Made by a program: the position numbers and the translations under genes. This document shows, one piece after another, positions 29,368 to 39,200 of a stretch of DNA of 48,276 nucleotides (position 1 is the first letter of the stretch; each line of letters begins with the position of its first letter). The notes below the pieces were generated by a model, which was not told the origin of the DNA, did no database searches, and saw only the letters and a list, made by a program, of their open reading frames with translations. Source of the DNA: a virus. Where the stretch lies: the IMG/VR virus record IMGVR_UViG_3300043446_003970, positions 1 to 48,276 of that record. One strand, 5' to 3'.

Positions 29368-30792
29368 ATGGCTTACGAAATCGTAGAGAAACGCGGAGAG
29401 CAAAGCACAAAGCAAGATGATATGCTTGCGTCAAAACGTTTTGTGATTGAAAGAAAACCGGACTCCGTGTTTTTCTATGAATTGGAAGAAGCTGTTGTGT
29501 TGGATGTGGTGATGGATGAAAATCATCCAATAATGAGAGATGCAACATTGGATGGTGAAACTTGGCCCCCAAACATAGACGGCAGCAAACCGGATGGAAA
29601 CGACAAGAATTTTTCTTGGATAGGCAGAATAAAATTCAGATTTCTGAACAGCCAGAAAAATACAGAGAAGGAAGTGTTATATTGGGCTTATCCATTGGAA
29701 AATACCGGAGTGGTTGAATATCCATTGATGAATGAAATAGTAGTGGTTGGTCAATACATGGATAAGTATTTTTATACCAGAAAGCTTAATGTAAACTCCA
29801 CCATAAACGCCAACGCGGATTTTTCCGCAGAAAGAAACTCTGGATTCGTCGATGAAAACATAAATGAATATACCGGTCAACCATATACTGGACCAAAATC
29901 TCAGATGAACTTTGGGGGAGGAGAAGATTATACCGGAGTGCTTGGAAGCTATTTCAAGTTTAATCCAAAGATTCGCTCACTAAAGGCATATGAAGGAGAT
30001 ACCATCCTGCAATCGAGATTTGGATCTTCCATAAGGTTTGGTGCATACGATAACAATCGTGGAAATGACAGTGGCTTGGGAGAATATTCCGACCACGGTG
30101 GAAATCCGATGATCTTGATAAGAAATCGCCAAGCTCCTGTAAAATTATCTCAGGGAAAAACTGGAAAAGGATACACGCTTGAAGACATAAACAAGGATGG
30201 CTCATCTATTCATATTACATCAGGAAAAACTATATCATCGTTTGTTCCAACTACCACTACCGGTTTGGTGAATGTCACCAAAGGCATTCCTATGCCAAAA
30301 TTTGATGGAGATCAGGTTGTAATCAATAGTGATAGAATTGTCTTTTCATCCAGAGCAAACGAAATGATGTTCTTTTCCAAGAAAATGCTTACAATCGCCA
30401 CGGATCAGGTGTTAAGCCTGAATTCTTATGGAAATACAACAATCACATCAAACAAGGGCATAATGACCCTTAATGCTTCAAAGATATATCTGAATTTTAA
30501 CACTGAAGGCGCGAATGATCAACCGGCATTGCTTGGAAGAACCACGGTATTGTGGTTGTATGCATTGTGCGATTGGATGTTATTGAATGTAAACACGCAA
30601 ATACAGATGCTGACAGCACTTATTGCACACTTCCACTTCACAAAGCTTGGTCCAACTACGCCGACAATGCCGCCCTCTATCATTGCGTGGGGAGAACAGA
30701 TGCAATCTCTATATGCGTCTCAGATGAGTTTGACCGCTTTGAGATCACAGCTTAGTTCACTGATGAGCAGTAGAGTATTTTTGGGAGGATGA
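29368..30792 (+). CDS. 5: gp5-like baseplate hub/tail spike protein
   Basis: The product has 474 residues. The N-terminal third contains an OB-like segment (VVLDVVMDENHPI, WIGRIKFRFL, 'YPLMNEIVVV') as in gp5-type hub proteins of T4-like marine phages. The middle has 'SSIRFGAYDN', 'NPMILIRN' and 'EDINKDGSSIHITSGK', the junction typical before a spike helix. Then come beta-rich stretches (VVINSDRIVFSSRANEMMFF, 'GNTTITSNKGIMTLNA') of triple-stranded beta-helix type. No lysozyme domain is visible, unlike T4 gp5, so cell-wall digestion must be done by another protein. It should form the trimeric membrane-piercing needle. Its last codons carry GGGAGG, a Shine-Dalgarno for the next gene. Confidence 0.8.
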   Translation: MAYEIVEKRGEQSTKQDDMLASKRFVIERKPDSVFFYELEEAVVLDVVMDENHPIMRDATLDGETWPPNIDGSKPDGNDKNFSWIGRIKFRFLNSQKNTEKEVLYWAYPLENTGVVEYPLMNEIVVVGQYMDKYFYTRKLNVNSTINANADFSAERNSGFVDENINEYTGQPYTGPKSQMNFGGGEDYTGVLGSYFKFNPKIRSLKAYEGDTILQSRFGSSIRFGAYDNNRGNDSGLGEYSDHGGNPMILIRNRQAPVKLSQGKTGKGYTLEDINKDGSSIHITSGKTISSFVPTTTTGLVNVTKGIPMPKFDGDQVVINSDRIVFSSRANEMMFFSKKMLTIATDQVLSLNSYGNTTITSNKGIMTLNASKIYLNFNTEGANDQPALLGRTTVLWLYALCDWMLLNVNTQIQMLTALIAHFHFTKLGPTTPTMPPSIIAWGEQMQSLYASQMSLTALRSQLSSLMSSRVFLGG

Positions 30793-30795
30793 TAT

Positions 30796-31749
30796 ATGCC
30801 TGATATACCATTAATACAAGCTCCGCAAGCACCATCCATATCCTCGCCATCCGTAAGTGTAGGAACATCTGGACCAAGTTTCTTAAATCCCGTTTCTGCT
30901 CCAAATTTGTCACTACAATCTATAAGTTCTCCGACGGTCAATATCACTGGAACAGTATCAAGTGCAGCAAATTTGAATTTGAGTGGAATTGGACAGCAGT
31001 TGGGAACACCTACGAGCATTGGGCAGGTTGCATCCGGTATAGGTATGCCAACTTCATTGCCTCCGGTGGGGCAAGCACTAAATACGTTGGGGGTTCCATC
31101 GTCATTGCCCTCGTTCAATGCAGCACTTCCACAAATGAATGTCAATTTGCAAGGATTGCAATTCCCAAAACTTCCAGAATTTCCTGGTATAGATATGGCG
31201 GGAATAAATCTTGGGGCAGGACCAAAATTCATAGGAGAACAGATTGCAAAATACAAAACAATCGTTCCGCCATTTGCACCAGGATTGAAAATAAATATGG
31301 GAATGGCGGCAGCGGCTATTTCCGTGCTGAAGGCAGCGATGTCTGCAAACCCAAGCGAATTGGTAAAACATCTACTTAGTGGCGTGGTCGATGACCTAAA
31401 AAGTCAGGTCGGAGATCAATTGAAAGGAGCATTGGATTCTACGGGGGCCAATAATCTGAAATCCCAAGTCGGGGGTGTGGAAGGTCAATTGAGTGGAGTA
31501 GTGGATAGTGCAAAAGATTCTTTTGTGGATCAGTTCAACCGAGCAAATCCTCCCCAAACAACAACTGATCCGGACGGTAACACAATAGAAATACCGGCAC
31601 CAAAACCGGATTTGTCCGGATTTCCGGATATCAAAGTATCATCCGATCAAGGTCAGGGCATACTACAGAGCGCAAGCAGCAATGTAAACCAATCTGTTAG
31701 TAATGTGGGATCGAATCTGAAGGCATTTACCTTTCCTCCAAACAGCTAA
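30796..31749 (+). CDS. low-complexity structural protein, probably baseplate hub-associated
   Basis: The product has 317 residues. Residues 1-135 are rich in Pro, Ser, Gly and Val (PSISSPSVSVGTSGPSF and similar), with no clear globular pattern. Residues 140-185 contain 'INLGAGPKFIGEQIAKYKTI' and 'APGLKINMGMAAAAISVLKA'; the remainder is helical with glycine-spaced repeats (LKSQVGDQLKGAL, LKSQVGGVEGQLSGV). From memory, similar Pro/Ser-rich proteins occur after the spike gene in large T4-like phages. It may cap or attach the spike, but this is from position only. It has a good Shine-Dalgarno (GGGAGG at 30783-30788). Confidence 0.65.
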   Translation: MPDIPLIQAPQAPSISSPSVSVGTSGPSFLNPVSAPNLSLQSISSPTVNITGTVSSAANLNLSGIGQQLGTPTSIGQVASGIGMPTSLPPVGQALNTLGVPSSLPSFNAALPQMNVNLQGLQFPKLPEFPGIDMAGINLGAGPKFIGEQIAKYKTIVPPFAPGLKINMGMAAAAISVLKAAMSANPSELVKHLLSGVVDDLKSQVGDQLKGALDSTGANNLKSQVGGVEGQLSGVVDSAKDSFVDQFNRANPPQTTTDPDGNTIEIPAPKPDLSGFPDIKVSSDQGQGILQSASSNVNQSVSNVGSNLKAFTFPPNS

Positions 31750-31766
31750 TTATCAAAAATACTATA

Positions 31767-31774
31767 TATTTATA
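31767..31774 (+). promoter_or_regulatory. late-type box TATTTATA
   Basis: It lies 17 nt before the ATG at 31792. Confidence 0.6.
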
Positions 31775-31791
31775 TAAAGCATCATATATAT

Positions 31792-32241
31792 ATGAAAAAG
31801 AACGAACTAGTAGATATTATAAGAACTCTTGTAAAAGAAGAAGTTCATAACGCTCTTCCACAAATATTGATGGAAGTTCTAGCAGAAAAAATGACAGAGA
31901 ATTCGGCAGCGATTCTGGAATCTAGAAAGCAGCCAGAACAAGCTCAAGTCAGAAAGCCTAATTTCAATGTCGGATTGGATGAACCGGTCAAGAAGCAGCC
32001 AGCACCTGCTCCAAAGATGTTCACAAAGAATCCACTGCTAAACCAAGTATTGAATGAAACCGTGGGGGGAGTTCCATTAGAGGAACCAACTCCATCTGCT
32101 ATAGATACAATACAAAATCTTCCGAAAGAAGTTTTAAACGAAAATAAAGAAGTTGCGGCAGTAGCAAATGCTCTTACAAAAGATTATAGCAAACTTTTGA
32201 AGGCAGTGGACGCCAAGGCAAAAGCAAAACGCCCTGCATAA
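31792..32241 (+). CDS. small virion-type protein with amphipathic N-terminal helix
   Basis: The product has 149 residues. The N-terminal helix MKKNELVDIIRTLVKEEV matches in style MKKSELRALIREAIEEI of the protein at 24490. The middle is Pro/Gln/Ala-rich and probably disordered, with a short 'MFTKNPLLNQVLNETVGG' helix; the end is Lys/Ala-rich (AVDAKAKAKRPA). This resembles small conserved proteins that precede gp25 in T4-like marine phages. A structural or assembly role is likely from its place between the spike and gp25 genes and from its own late-type box. No enzymatic motif. Confidence 0.65.
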   Translation: MKKNELVDIIRTLVKEEVHNALPQILMEVLAEKMTENSAAILESRKQPEQAQVRKPNFNVGLDEPVKKQPAPAPKMFTKNPLLNQVLNETVGGVPLEEPTPSAIDTIQNLPKEVLNENKEVAAVANALTKDYSKLLKAVDAKAKAKRPA

Positions 32242-32247
32242 AAATAG

Positions 32248-32658
32248 ATGGCAACACCTACACAAACATATGGTATAGTTCTTCCCATAGCACATGGGCC
32301 ACAAGGATTTTTCAACCAAAGCTACACTGTGGTGGATCAGGTGAAGTCAAATATGAATGTTCTACTGAGAACCAGAAAAGGTGAACGTAGAATGAACCCA
32401 GAATTTGGTTCAGGATTGTGGAGTATATTGTTTGAAAATTACACAGACGATATAACTCCATTGATTGAGAATACTATACGAAAAGACATAAATCGCTGGA
32501 TGAGTTATGTCAATATCAGCCAAATTCAAGTGAATACGGACGATACGGAATACAGAAACAAGTATAAGGTTGGCGTTAAAATACTATTTACAGTTCCTAG
32601 TGCTGGAATAACACAAACCCAAACACTGGAAACAGCGATAAACACTGGTAATATATGA
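32248..32658 (+). CDS. 25: gp25-like baseplate wedge protein
   Basis: The product has 136 residues, close to T4 gp25 (132). The GPW/gp25 signature is clear: 'NMNVLLRTRKGERRMNPEFG' followed by 'SGLWSILFENYTDD', then 'IENTIRKDINRWM' and a C-terminal strand 'YKVGVKILFTVPS'. gp25 joins the wedge core to the first ring of tail sheath subunits and starts sheath assembly. It is coupled to the gp6 gene through a four-base ATGA overlap at 32655, the same neighbour order as in many contractile systems. Confidence 0.95.
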   Translation: MATPTQTYGIVLPIAHGPQGFFNQSYTVVDQVKSNMNVLLRTRKGERRMNPEFGSGLWSILFENYTDDITPLIENTIRKDINRWMSYVNISQIQVNTDDTEYRNKYKVGVKILFTVPSAGITQTQTLETAINTGNI

Positions 32659-34610
32659 TACTTGATACTCCAAAATCATTTCAACCCGACAAAAAAGATA
32701 TTAAGTATCTTAACAAGGATTTTTCCCAACTTAAACAATCGTTGATGGATTTTGCCAAGACGTATTACCCAAACACATATAAGGATTTCAGCGATGCTTC
32801 ACCTGGTATGATGTTCATAGAAATGGCGGCGTATGTTGGCGATGTTCTTTCGTATTACATAGATTATCAGTTCAAGGAATCTATGCTGGTAAACTCCGAA
32901 GAGCGTAAGAATATCATAGATGCAGCAAAGTCGATGGGATATAAAGCAAAGACCACAACGCCATCGGTCACAAAATTGGATGTATACCAGCTAGTTCCAT
33001 CAAAAACTGATACAAACGGTGAAATGATTCCCGACTTGAGCTATTCTCAGATTTTGAAGCCTGGTATGGTAACCACGAGTGATTCTAACATATCTTTTAT
33101 TACGAATTCTCCGGTGGATTTCACGGTGGATACAAAAAACGATCCACTGGAAGTTTCGGTTTTTCAACGTAATACGGCAGGACAGCCGGAATTTTTTGTG
33201 TTGAAGAAAAGCGTGGATGCGTTTTCTGGAAAAATCGTATCCAAGACGGTTTCTATCACAGATCCTATACCATTTTTCAAGGTATACTTGGACGACACAA
33301 ATGTAATAGAAGTATTGGATGTATATGATTCGGATGGCAATCGCTGGCACGAAACAGAGTATCTTGCCCAAGATCTTGTGCCAGTGGATTACGAAAACAT
33401 ATACAAAAACGATGTAACTATGTCGGCATACAGAGATACCACTCCGTTCTTGCTTAGATATCTTCGCACATCAAAAAGATTTGTGACCGGAGTTGACGCC
33501 GATAATACCGCATTCTTGGAATTTGGATCTGGCGTTGGCATCAAGGATGATGAGTTGGTAGTGCCCAATGCGTTCACGGTAAACAAGCCAACGACATTCA
33601 GAGCGGAAAATATTTCATACGACCCATCGAACTTTCTTTCGTCAAAGGCATTTGGACAAGCGCCAGCAAACACAACATTGACTATTCGTTATGTCGTCGG
33701 CGGAGGAATAACAAGCAACGTCAACGCTAATAGCATAAAAAACGTAAGCAGCGTTGAATTTTTTGGAGATTTGACCGAATTGAGCGATTTGGAATTAAAT
33801 CTTACAAATCTTGTCCGCAGATCCGTGAGGGTAAACAATCCTATACCGGCAAGTGGAGGAAAAGGGGCAGAAACAAACGATGAGATAAGAAATAATGCTC
33901 TTGCAAACTTCGCCGCACAAAATCGCGCAGTCACCCAAAAGGATTATACCGTGCGCGCATATGCTATGCCATCAAAATATGGTTCTATTGCAAAGGCATA
34001 CGCGGTAACAGATACACAATTGGATTTGGCAAACATACAAGCAAGCCCATATTCTATTCAAACTGGTAGCCTTTCTCCTGGTACCATCAACCGCGTGAAT
34101 CCGGACAAAAACAATCCATTTGCCATCAATCTATACCTTCTGTGTTACGACAATAATCAACGCCTTATTATTTCAAACGAGGCAATTCGCCAGAATCTAA
34201 AAAATTACCTAAATCAGTATAGAATTCTGACTGATAGCGTCAATTTGATGGATGGATATATCATCAATATCGGCGTAGAGTTTAGCATCATAACTTATAA
34301 AAACTATAATAAGCGCGAAGTATTGGCAAATTGCCTAAAGTTGGTCCAACAGTATTTTGACATCAATAATGCTCAGTTCTGCCAACCAATCAATCTAAGC
34401 AGACTTCAGCTGGAAATTGCCAAAGTTGATGGAGTGCAGTCCGTGACTTCATTGAAAATCAAGAACCTAACTCTGAAAGACGGCGATTACTCCCAATACG
34501 AGTATGATATTGACAAAGCTACAATAGATAACGTTGTATATCCATCCATAGACCCAAGTGTATTTGAAGTAAGATTTCCGACTAAAGACATAGTAGGTAG
34601 AGTAGCATAA
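32655..34610 (+). CDS. 6: gp6-like baseplate wedge protein
   Basis: The product has 651 residues, matching T4 gp6 (660). The N-terminal 'FSQLKQSLMDFAKTYYPNTY' and 'DASPGMMFIEMAAYVGDVLS' are the classical gp6/gpJ-like opening, followed by 'YYIDYQFKESML' and 'RKNIIDAAKSMGYKAK'. The 'ASGGKGAETNDEIRNNALAN' region with 'AVTQKDYTVRAYAMP' marks the J-like core shared with P2 gpJ and T6SS TssF-type proteins. Two gp6 copies per wedge form the iris ring around the hub that opens on contraction. No truncation is visible. Confidence 0.93.
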   Translation: MILDTPKSFQPDKKDIKYLNKDFSQLKQSLMDFAKTYYPNTYKDFSDASPGMMFIEMAAYVGDVLSYYIDYQFKESMLVNSEERKNIIDAAKSMGYKAKTTTPSVTKLDVYQLVPSKTDTNGEMIPDLSYSQILKPGMVTTSDSNISFITNSPVDFTVDTKNDPLEVSVFQRNTAGQPEFFVLKKSVDAFSGKIVSKTVSITDPIPFFKVYLDDTNVIEVLDVYDSDGNRWHETEYLAQDLVPVDYENIYKNDVTMSAYRDTTPFLLRYLRTSKRFVTGVDADNTAFLEFGSGVGIKDDELVVPNAFTVNKPTTFRAENISYDPSNFLSSKAFGQAPANTTLTIRYVVGGGITSNVNANSIKNVSSVEFFGDLTELSDLELNLTNLVRRSVRVNNPIPASGGKGAETNDEIRNNALANFAAQNRAVTQKDYTVRAYAMPSKYGSIAKAYAVTDTQLDLANIQASPYSIQTGSLSPGTINRVNPDKNNPFAINLYLLCYDNNQRLIISNEAIRQNLKNYLNQYRILTDSVNLMDGYIINIGVEFSIITYKNYNKREVLANCLKLVQQYFDINNAQFCQPINLSRLQLEIAKVDGVQSVTSLKIKNLTLKDGDYSQYEYDIDKATIDNVVYPSIDPSVFEVRFPTKDIVGRVA

Positions 34611-34640
34611 ATATAGCCTCCATTTATTGGTTGGGAACTA

Positions 34641-34650
34641 TATTTATAAT
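34641..34650 (+). promoter_or_regulatory. late-type box TATTTATAAT
   Basis: It lies 16 nt before the ATG at 34667. Confidence 0.6.
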
Positions 34651-34666
34651 GTAAAGAATATAGCAA

Positions 34667-36010
34667 ATGCACTACTTTTTATATCCAACTAAAGATACTT
34701 TCATAACAAATTATCCGCCGTATATGTACAAGAATATGGGGTTGGATGAACTGATTGAAGTAGAGAAGCGTGTTTCTGGATATAGTTGTTCAAGTACTAC
34801 CACAATTCCTGTAGTTGTATACTATACAAGTTCCAGTTTGGAACTATTGGATGGTCCATTTTCTTCTTCTTTTGATTCTGGATCCGTCGATCCAAGACCA
34901 GTGTCCAGTGCCATAATGGATGTAAGTGGACCTACCACTATGGGTGCAGTTTTATCTCGCGCACTATTGCACTTTGATCTAACAACTATATCGCAGTCAA
35001 TTTCCAGCGGACAAATTTCAGATCCACAATTTTATCTTAACCTGAAAGTATGTGAGTCTCAGGAAGTTCCCGTTCGTTATTCTCTTGCGGCGTATCCAGT
35101 ATCACAATCTTGGGCGATGGGCACTGGATACAAGTATGATGGATATTCTATATCCGATGGAGCAAACTGGAAATTCAATACCGCAGATCAGCTTCAAAAA
35201 TGGTGGGATACAGGTTCACTATTAGATTGCACCGGAGGTGGTGTATGGTGGATAAACAGCGGATCAAAAGCCTCCGGATCTGGTTATGCCGAGTATGCAA
35301 ACATAAGCAAATACAACGAATTTCCAAATTGCGAATATTGTGATTACGAAGTTCCATCGTCCGCGTCATTGAGTGGTTCATTCCCAACATACGCCTGCTA
35401 TCAATATTTCAATTATCAAACGTCCGATGTAAGAATGAACGTTACTCCGATAGTAAATGCTTGGATCAATGGAGAAATCGTGAATGAAGGATTTATCATA
35501 ATGCATAGTGATGAGTCAAGTTCCGTCGATTATGGTACACTAAAATTCTTCAGCAAAGAAACCAATACAATATATTCCCCATACTTGGATGTATGCTGGC
35601 ACGATGCCATAATAAATACCAGCGGATCTGATGCAATCATACTAAGAGACGCCGTGGTCAATATGAAGAATATGGCACAGGAATACAAGTTTGGTTCAAT
35701 CGTAAGAATGGATGTTTCTGCAAGAAAACGTTATCCTATCAAGACATTCACCAATAAGGTATCGGATTATCTATCTCCATATTACCTACCATCGTCCAGC
35801 TTTTATCAGATCAAGGACGCAGAAAGCGAAGAAACAATTCTTCCATACGACGATTATACAAGATTAAGTTATGATTCATATGGAAATTATTTTATGCTGG
35901 ACACAAGCGGCCTTCCTTCAGAAAGATACTACAAGGTCGAAATCAGATCCGAACAAAGCGGATCGATAAACACGTTCACAATTCCAACAGCATTCAAGAT
36001 TTCGAGATGA
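34667..36010 (+). CDS. DNRLRE-like baseplate or tail structural protein
   Basis: The product has 447 residues. The opening 'YFLYPTKDTFITN' and later 'ALLHFDLTTIS' and 'SLAAYPVSQSWAMGTGYKYD' follow the DNRLRE/carbohydrate-binding layout (a strand, a D-x-T, then 'L-L-x-F-D-L' and 'S-W-x-x-G'). The following 'TSDVRMNVTPIVNAWINGEI' and 'GFIIMHSDE' complete a beta-sandwich. The C-terminal 140 residues (ARKRYPIKTF..., LPSERYYKVEIRSEQSGS) form another beta domain. It lies between gp6 and the very large wedge-like protein, so a baseplate periphery role with possible sugar contact is likely. It overlaps the next gene by four bases. Confidence 0.7.
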   Translation: MHYFLYPTKDTFITNYPPYMYKNMGLDELIEVEKRVSGYSCSSTTTIPVVVYYTSSSLELLDGPFSSSFDSGSVDPRPVSSAIMDVSGPTTMGAVLSRALLHFDLTTISQSISSGQISDPQFYLNLKVCESQEVPVRYSLAAYPVSQSWAMGTGYKYDGYSISDGANWKFNTADQLQKWWDTGSLLDCTGGGVWWINSGSKASGSGYAEYANISKYNEFPNCEYCDYEVPSSASLSGSFPTYACYQYFNYQTSDVRMNVTPIVNAWINGEIVNEGFIIMHSDESSSVDYGTLKFFSKETNTIYSPYLDVCWHDAIINTSGSDAIILRDAVVNMKNMAQEYKFGSIVRMDVSARKRYPIKTFTNKVSDYLSPYYLPSSSFYQIKDAESEETILPYDDYTRLSYDSYGNYFMLDTSGLPSERYYKVEIRSEQSGSINTFTIPTAFKISR

Positions 36011-36228
36011 AACCAAACCCAAATCTAAGTGGATACGATCAATCTGACATATTGGCTTTATTGAGCAGCGGGTCGATTGTTCCCAACATAGATGACAATG
36101 GAAACTTGTTTATACAAAACAGTAAGGATAAACTTTTCAAATCGGCAATAACAATTCAATTGAAAAATATGGTCTATATTTCCACAAAAGTGGAAACAAA
36201 AATTGACCCAACATTTTATGAATTATGA
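36007..36228 (+). CDS. small protein coupled to large baseplate gene
   Basis: The product has 73 residues and is bracketed by ATGA overlaps at both ends (36007-36010 and 36225-36228). It reads as a short helical start ('YDQSDILALLSSGSIV'), a beta-hairpin ('IDDNGNLFIQNSKDKLF') and two strands ('SAITIQLKNMVYISTKVET'). No known family is recognised. Tight coupling to two large structural genes makes a minor baseplate component or assembly chaperone likely. Confidence 0.65.
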   Translation: MKPNPNLSGYDQSDILALLSSGSIVPNIDDNGNLFIQNSKDKLFKSAITIQLKNMVYISTKVETKIDPTFYEL

Positions 36229-39200
36229 ATCTTGATAAGATGCAGTACATCAACTTGCCAACGGCTTCGTTGGGATATGGTTCATTTTTGAATCAGGAAG
36301 ATCTGCAATTTTATACAGAAGGAATTACTTCTTTGGACTTTCCGTTTGGAAAATCCAAGGAAGACTATGTAAAGTTTGAAGTATATAATCTTGATGGCAC
36401 TCCAATAACGTCGTCGATGATATATTCAAATGGAACATATACTCCATATACAAAATCATTCTATGATGCGTTCAATCAATATATAGAATATGACTACTTG
36501 GAATATACCAGCGATTATGTGATAACTGGTACAGTGACTCAGTCTTTGTTTTTTGATGTAAGAAAAGAATTTGATAAACTTGGGATACAGGGCGGCAATT
36601 ACAAAATTTACGCCGAACTTGGAAGAAACATTGTTGGAAACGAAAGAGACTCACAAAACAAACTTATTATCAATACAATTTCAAGCAATCGTTCCGAGAT
36701 AACAATAATTCCAAAAGCCACGAAAGGATCGAAGGATCAGATCAATCTCGATTTCTCAGTATTTTCCAATGGTAAAGTTTTTGTAAAAGAAGTTATCGAC
36801 GATTTGATATACAGAATATCGAAACCGGAATTGTTCAAAATATATGAAGCAGCGGACGCTCAGAATAAAACTGGGTCTGCTGATTTCAAGTTTAATTATA
36901 GTTTCAAGAAAGATATAGATGCTATTTGTTTTTTGACTGATGTATATTACGGAGTCAAAAAAGGAAATTATCGCACCAATGGACAAATCGCTACAAATGA
37001 TATTCTTGGAATATATGACCAGTTCAAAAACTGGCTATACACCAGATATAACACCGGCACGACATTTCAAGAAATAAAAGATTACTATTATAGCCTTTTC
37101 TCGTTCGTGATCGATCATGAACTAAATCGCTTAGTAAATACCAAACCACAGTCATATTCAAGAATAATAGAGTTTCTTCAAACAATATTTTATAATGCTG
37201 TATTTTATCCCGCAATTTCGAGAATAGAAGAAAAACATAACATAGATCTTTCGGGGTACTTCAAGTATTATCTGAATTTTTCGGATGGAACCAAGATATC
37301 AATAACAAATAGAAAAGTGTTGCCGTCAGCTGATCCTAAATTTTATGATAGTTTAGCTCTTAAGTTGATAGGTGCATTACCTACAAACATAGGGTTGGGA
37401 ACTGATGTTTGGATCACTTGCGATTTTGGATTCTTGCCACTGATACAAAATGTATATTATTTCTCCGCGTTTTCTGTAAACACTATTCCTCTGCGCGGAC
37501 CAAACTTTCTCATCAAGGTAGAAAACGAAGGTAACTCCACCGAAACGCTTTCAATGGAACAGCTTTTAGGTCAAACTGGAAGTTTGCAAACGGAACTAGA
37601 ATACAAAATAGAAGCAAAAAATTCTGGATTCATAGATACAACAGATTATAGAAGTTTTGAGAACTTCGTAAATTTCTCTTCGGCGGACTTACGAGTCAAG
37701 GCATTTGCCAGTAAGAAAAATCAAATAGAGGCTCTTTATTCTGAAATACAAACTATTAACGCCGGATTGACGTTGAATCCAAACGATACGTTTTATTTAA
37801 AAGAGAAATCCGACGCCAACGAACAGATAGACCAGTTGGAAGCTAGTATGGATGGATATGAGAAATTTCTTTACAAAAATCCAGCTTGGTATGAAGAACA
37901 TGCGGCGATCTATGATGGTTATACATCCGCGTCACTGTATGATAAGAACAATCTTGGATCATTGATAAACAATTTACCGCAGTTTATGATAGAAGATGCG
38001 GAGAACAACGCGGATTATATCAAGTTTGTGGGAATGGTTGGTCACTTCTTCGACAATGTTTCATTGGCGGCAAAGCAATACACGGCAAAAAATCAATATT
38101 CAAGTTCTCCAAATTCTGGAATATCTATGCAAATAGTTGGAGATATGTTACGTTCACTTGGTTGGGATGCCGAGATATCCAAAGAAAATCTTCCGTTGTT
38201 GCTATCTTCATTTGCAAACAAAGACTTTGATCGAGATTCCGTTCTATATTCACAATCCAGATCGTTGTCCGAAGAAGAACGAAATCAGATAATCTGGAAG
38301 CGTATTTTGAATACTCTTCCTTTCATATACAAGACCAAAGGAACCGAAGCCGCATTGAATGCGCTTATATCTTGTTTTGGAATTCCAAAGAATATCATAA
38401 AGATCAAGGAATACGGAGGAATACAAAGCACCAGCGATTTGGTAGACAAATCTCTCTATATAATTGAGGATGTCAAGTATGAACCATACTTCAGCGGAAG
38501 TGGGGAATATTTCAAGTTTAACTGGACAGGAAGCGCCAAGACTATTGAATTTAATTTCAGATTCGACCCAAATAAAACCCACGCGCAAGGAAATGTTTTC
38601 AGATTGGTAAATTGTTCAGACTATTGGGTGGTGGGTGCAGTAAGAGAAAAAGGAAACGATTGGGGAAGATTGTTCTTTAGCATCGATGATGGTTTTGGAA
38701 ATGTAAAAACTTCCACCACAAACAGAATACCAATGTTTGATGGAAATTCCTATCACGCAATGATACGGAGAAATTACGTCGTGGAACAATTTTTAGCAAC
38801 CGCCTCTATCAATGAGTATCCTACCAGGTACGATTTAATTCTCCAGAAATCTGAAGATGACAGAGTGACATATTCGGCAACTTCGAGTGTGTTCTTAAGC
38901 GGAAGCTACAACAATTCTTTTGAGTCTGGTCAGTATCTTTATATAGGAAATTATAACCAATCAACTGCTTCACTGAGTATGGATCCCGAAGCATTTTTTG
39001 GAAATATAGATGACATACGTATATGGGAAAATCCATTATCGAATGAAAGATTTTCTAAACACACATTGAGCAGAAATTCTTATGATTTGGAAACTCCCCA
39101 AGAAATGGTGGAGAAAAATTTGTATAGAGTATCGTTTGAACGTCCTCTTGACCTGTACGACTCTTCTGGAAAAATAGAATTAAACAATTTAGCGTTTCGT